Below are positions 63,836 through 64,000 of a stretch of 64,000 bases of DNA, piece by piece (the stretch's first letter is position 1; every line of letters begins with the position of its first letter). A model generated the notes under the pieces. The model did no database searches, was not told the DNA's origin, and was given only the letters and a program-made list of their open reading frames with translations. This DNA is from Paenibacillus arenosi (GTDB lineage: Bacteria > Bacillota > Bacilli > Paenibacillales > Paenibacillaceae), in assembly GCF_014841135.1 (NCBI RefSeq), contig NZ_JACYTN010000004.1, positions 228,468 to 292,467 on the forward strand, in the 5' to 3' direction. The position numbers were made by a program, and so were the translations under genes.

Positions 63836-64000
<165 letters not shown>

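Overview
The window is a chromosomal segment of a low- to mid-GC Gram-positive bacterium, most likely Paenibacillus or a close relative. The right half carries the Firmicute order ppc, sigW, rsiW, cdaA, cdaR, glmM and glmS with a glmS ribozyme. Next to it are a 17-gene tRNA array and the 3' part of an rRNA operon (5S and the end of 23S). Nearly all of this is on the minus strand.

Region 1 (1-22403) is a hybrid NRPS/trans-AT PKS gene cluster cut by the left edge. In biosynthetic order, read right to left, it has: a C-A-PCP-E NRPS whose A-domain pocket reads as Asn; a macrolide-type glycosyltransferase; a D-Asn prodrug-type S12 peptidase fused to an ABC exporter; a second NRPS with a Lys-like pocket; a free-standing acyltransferase; a KS-KR-ACP PKS; and the start of another PKS. 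asnA and a second, divergent glycosyltransferase flank it. The logic is that of colibactin, zwittermicin and paenilamicin: an acyl-D-Asn cap is added first and cleaved off during export.

Region 2 (22404-30355) holds a LytS/LytTR two-component system with an OFA-type transporter (YpdAB-YhjX-like), an MFS exporter behind a palindromic operator, a polysaccharide deacetylase, and a YozG/YoaS-like pair.

Region 3 (about 30560-50645) is an attTn7 island downstream of glmS. The resident Tn7-like element spans 33398-50640. It has TGT...ACA ends, four abutting end repeats on the right and three spaced ones on the left, a 5-bp ACATC duplication, and tnsABCDE. Its cargo looks defensive: an SMC-like ATPase + middle component + PD-(D/E)xK nuclease operon (ABC-three-component-like) divergent from a DNA methyltransferase, and two different HEPN-type proteins, one wedged between the right end and tnsA. 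Left of the element, and once inside it, are decayed Tn7-type ends, so several related elements have landed here in series. An IS3-family element (30856-32335) sits in the remnants.

Region 4 (50666-64000) is core: glmS with its ribozyme and an unusually long structured leader, glmM, cdaR, cdaA, rsiW and sigW with an ECF-type promoter between the last two, ppc, then the tRNA array (with a tandem duplication of a Gly-Pro-Arg-Gly block), 5S and 23S.
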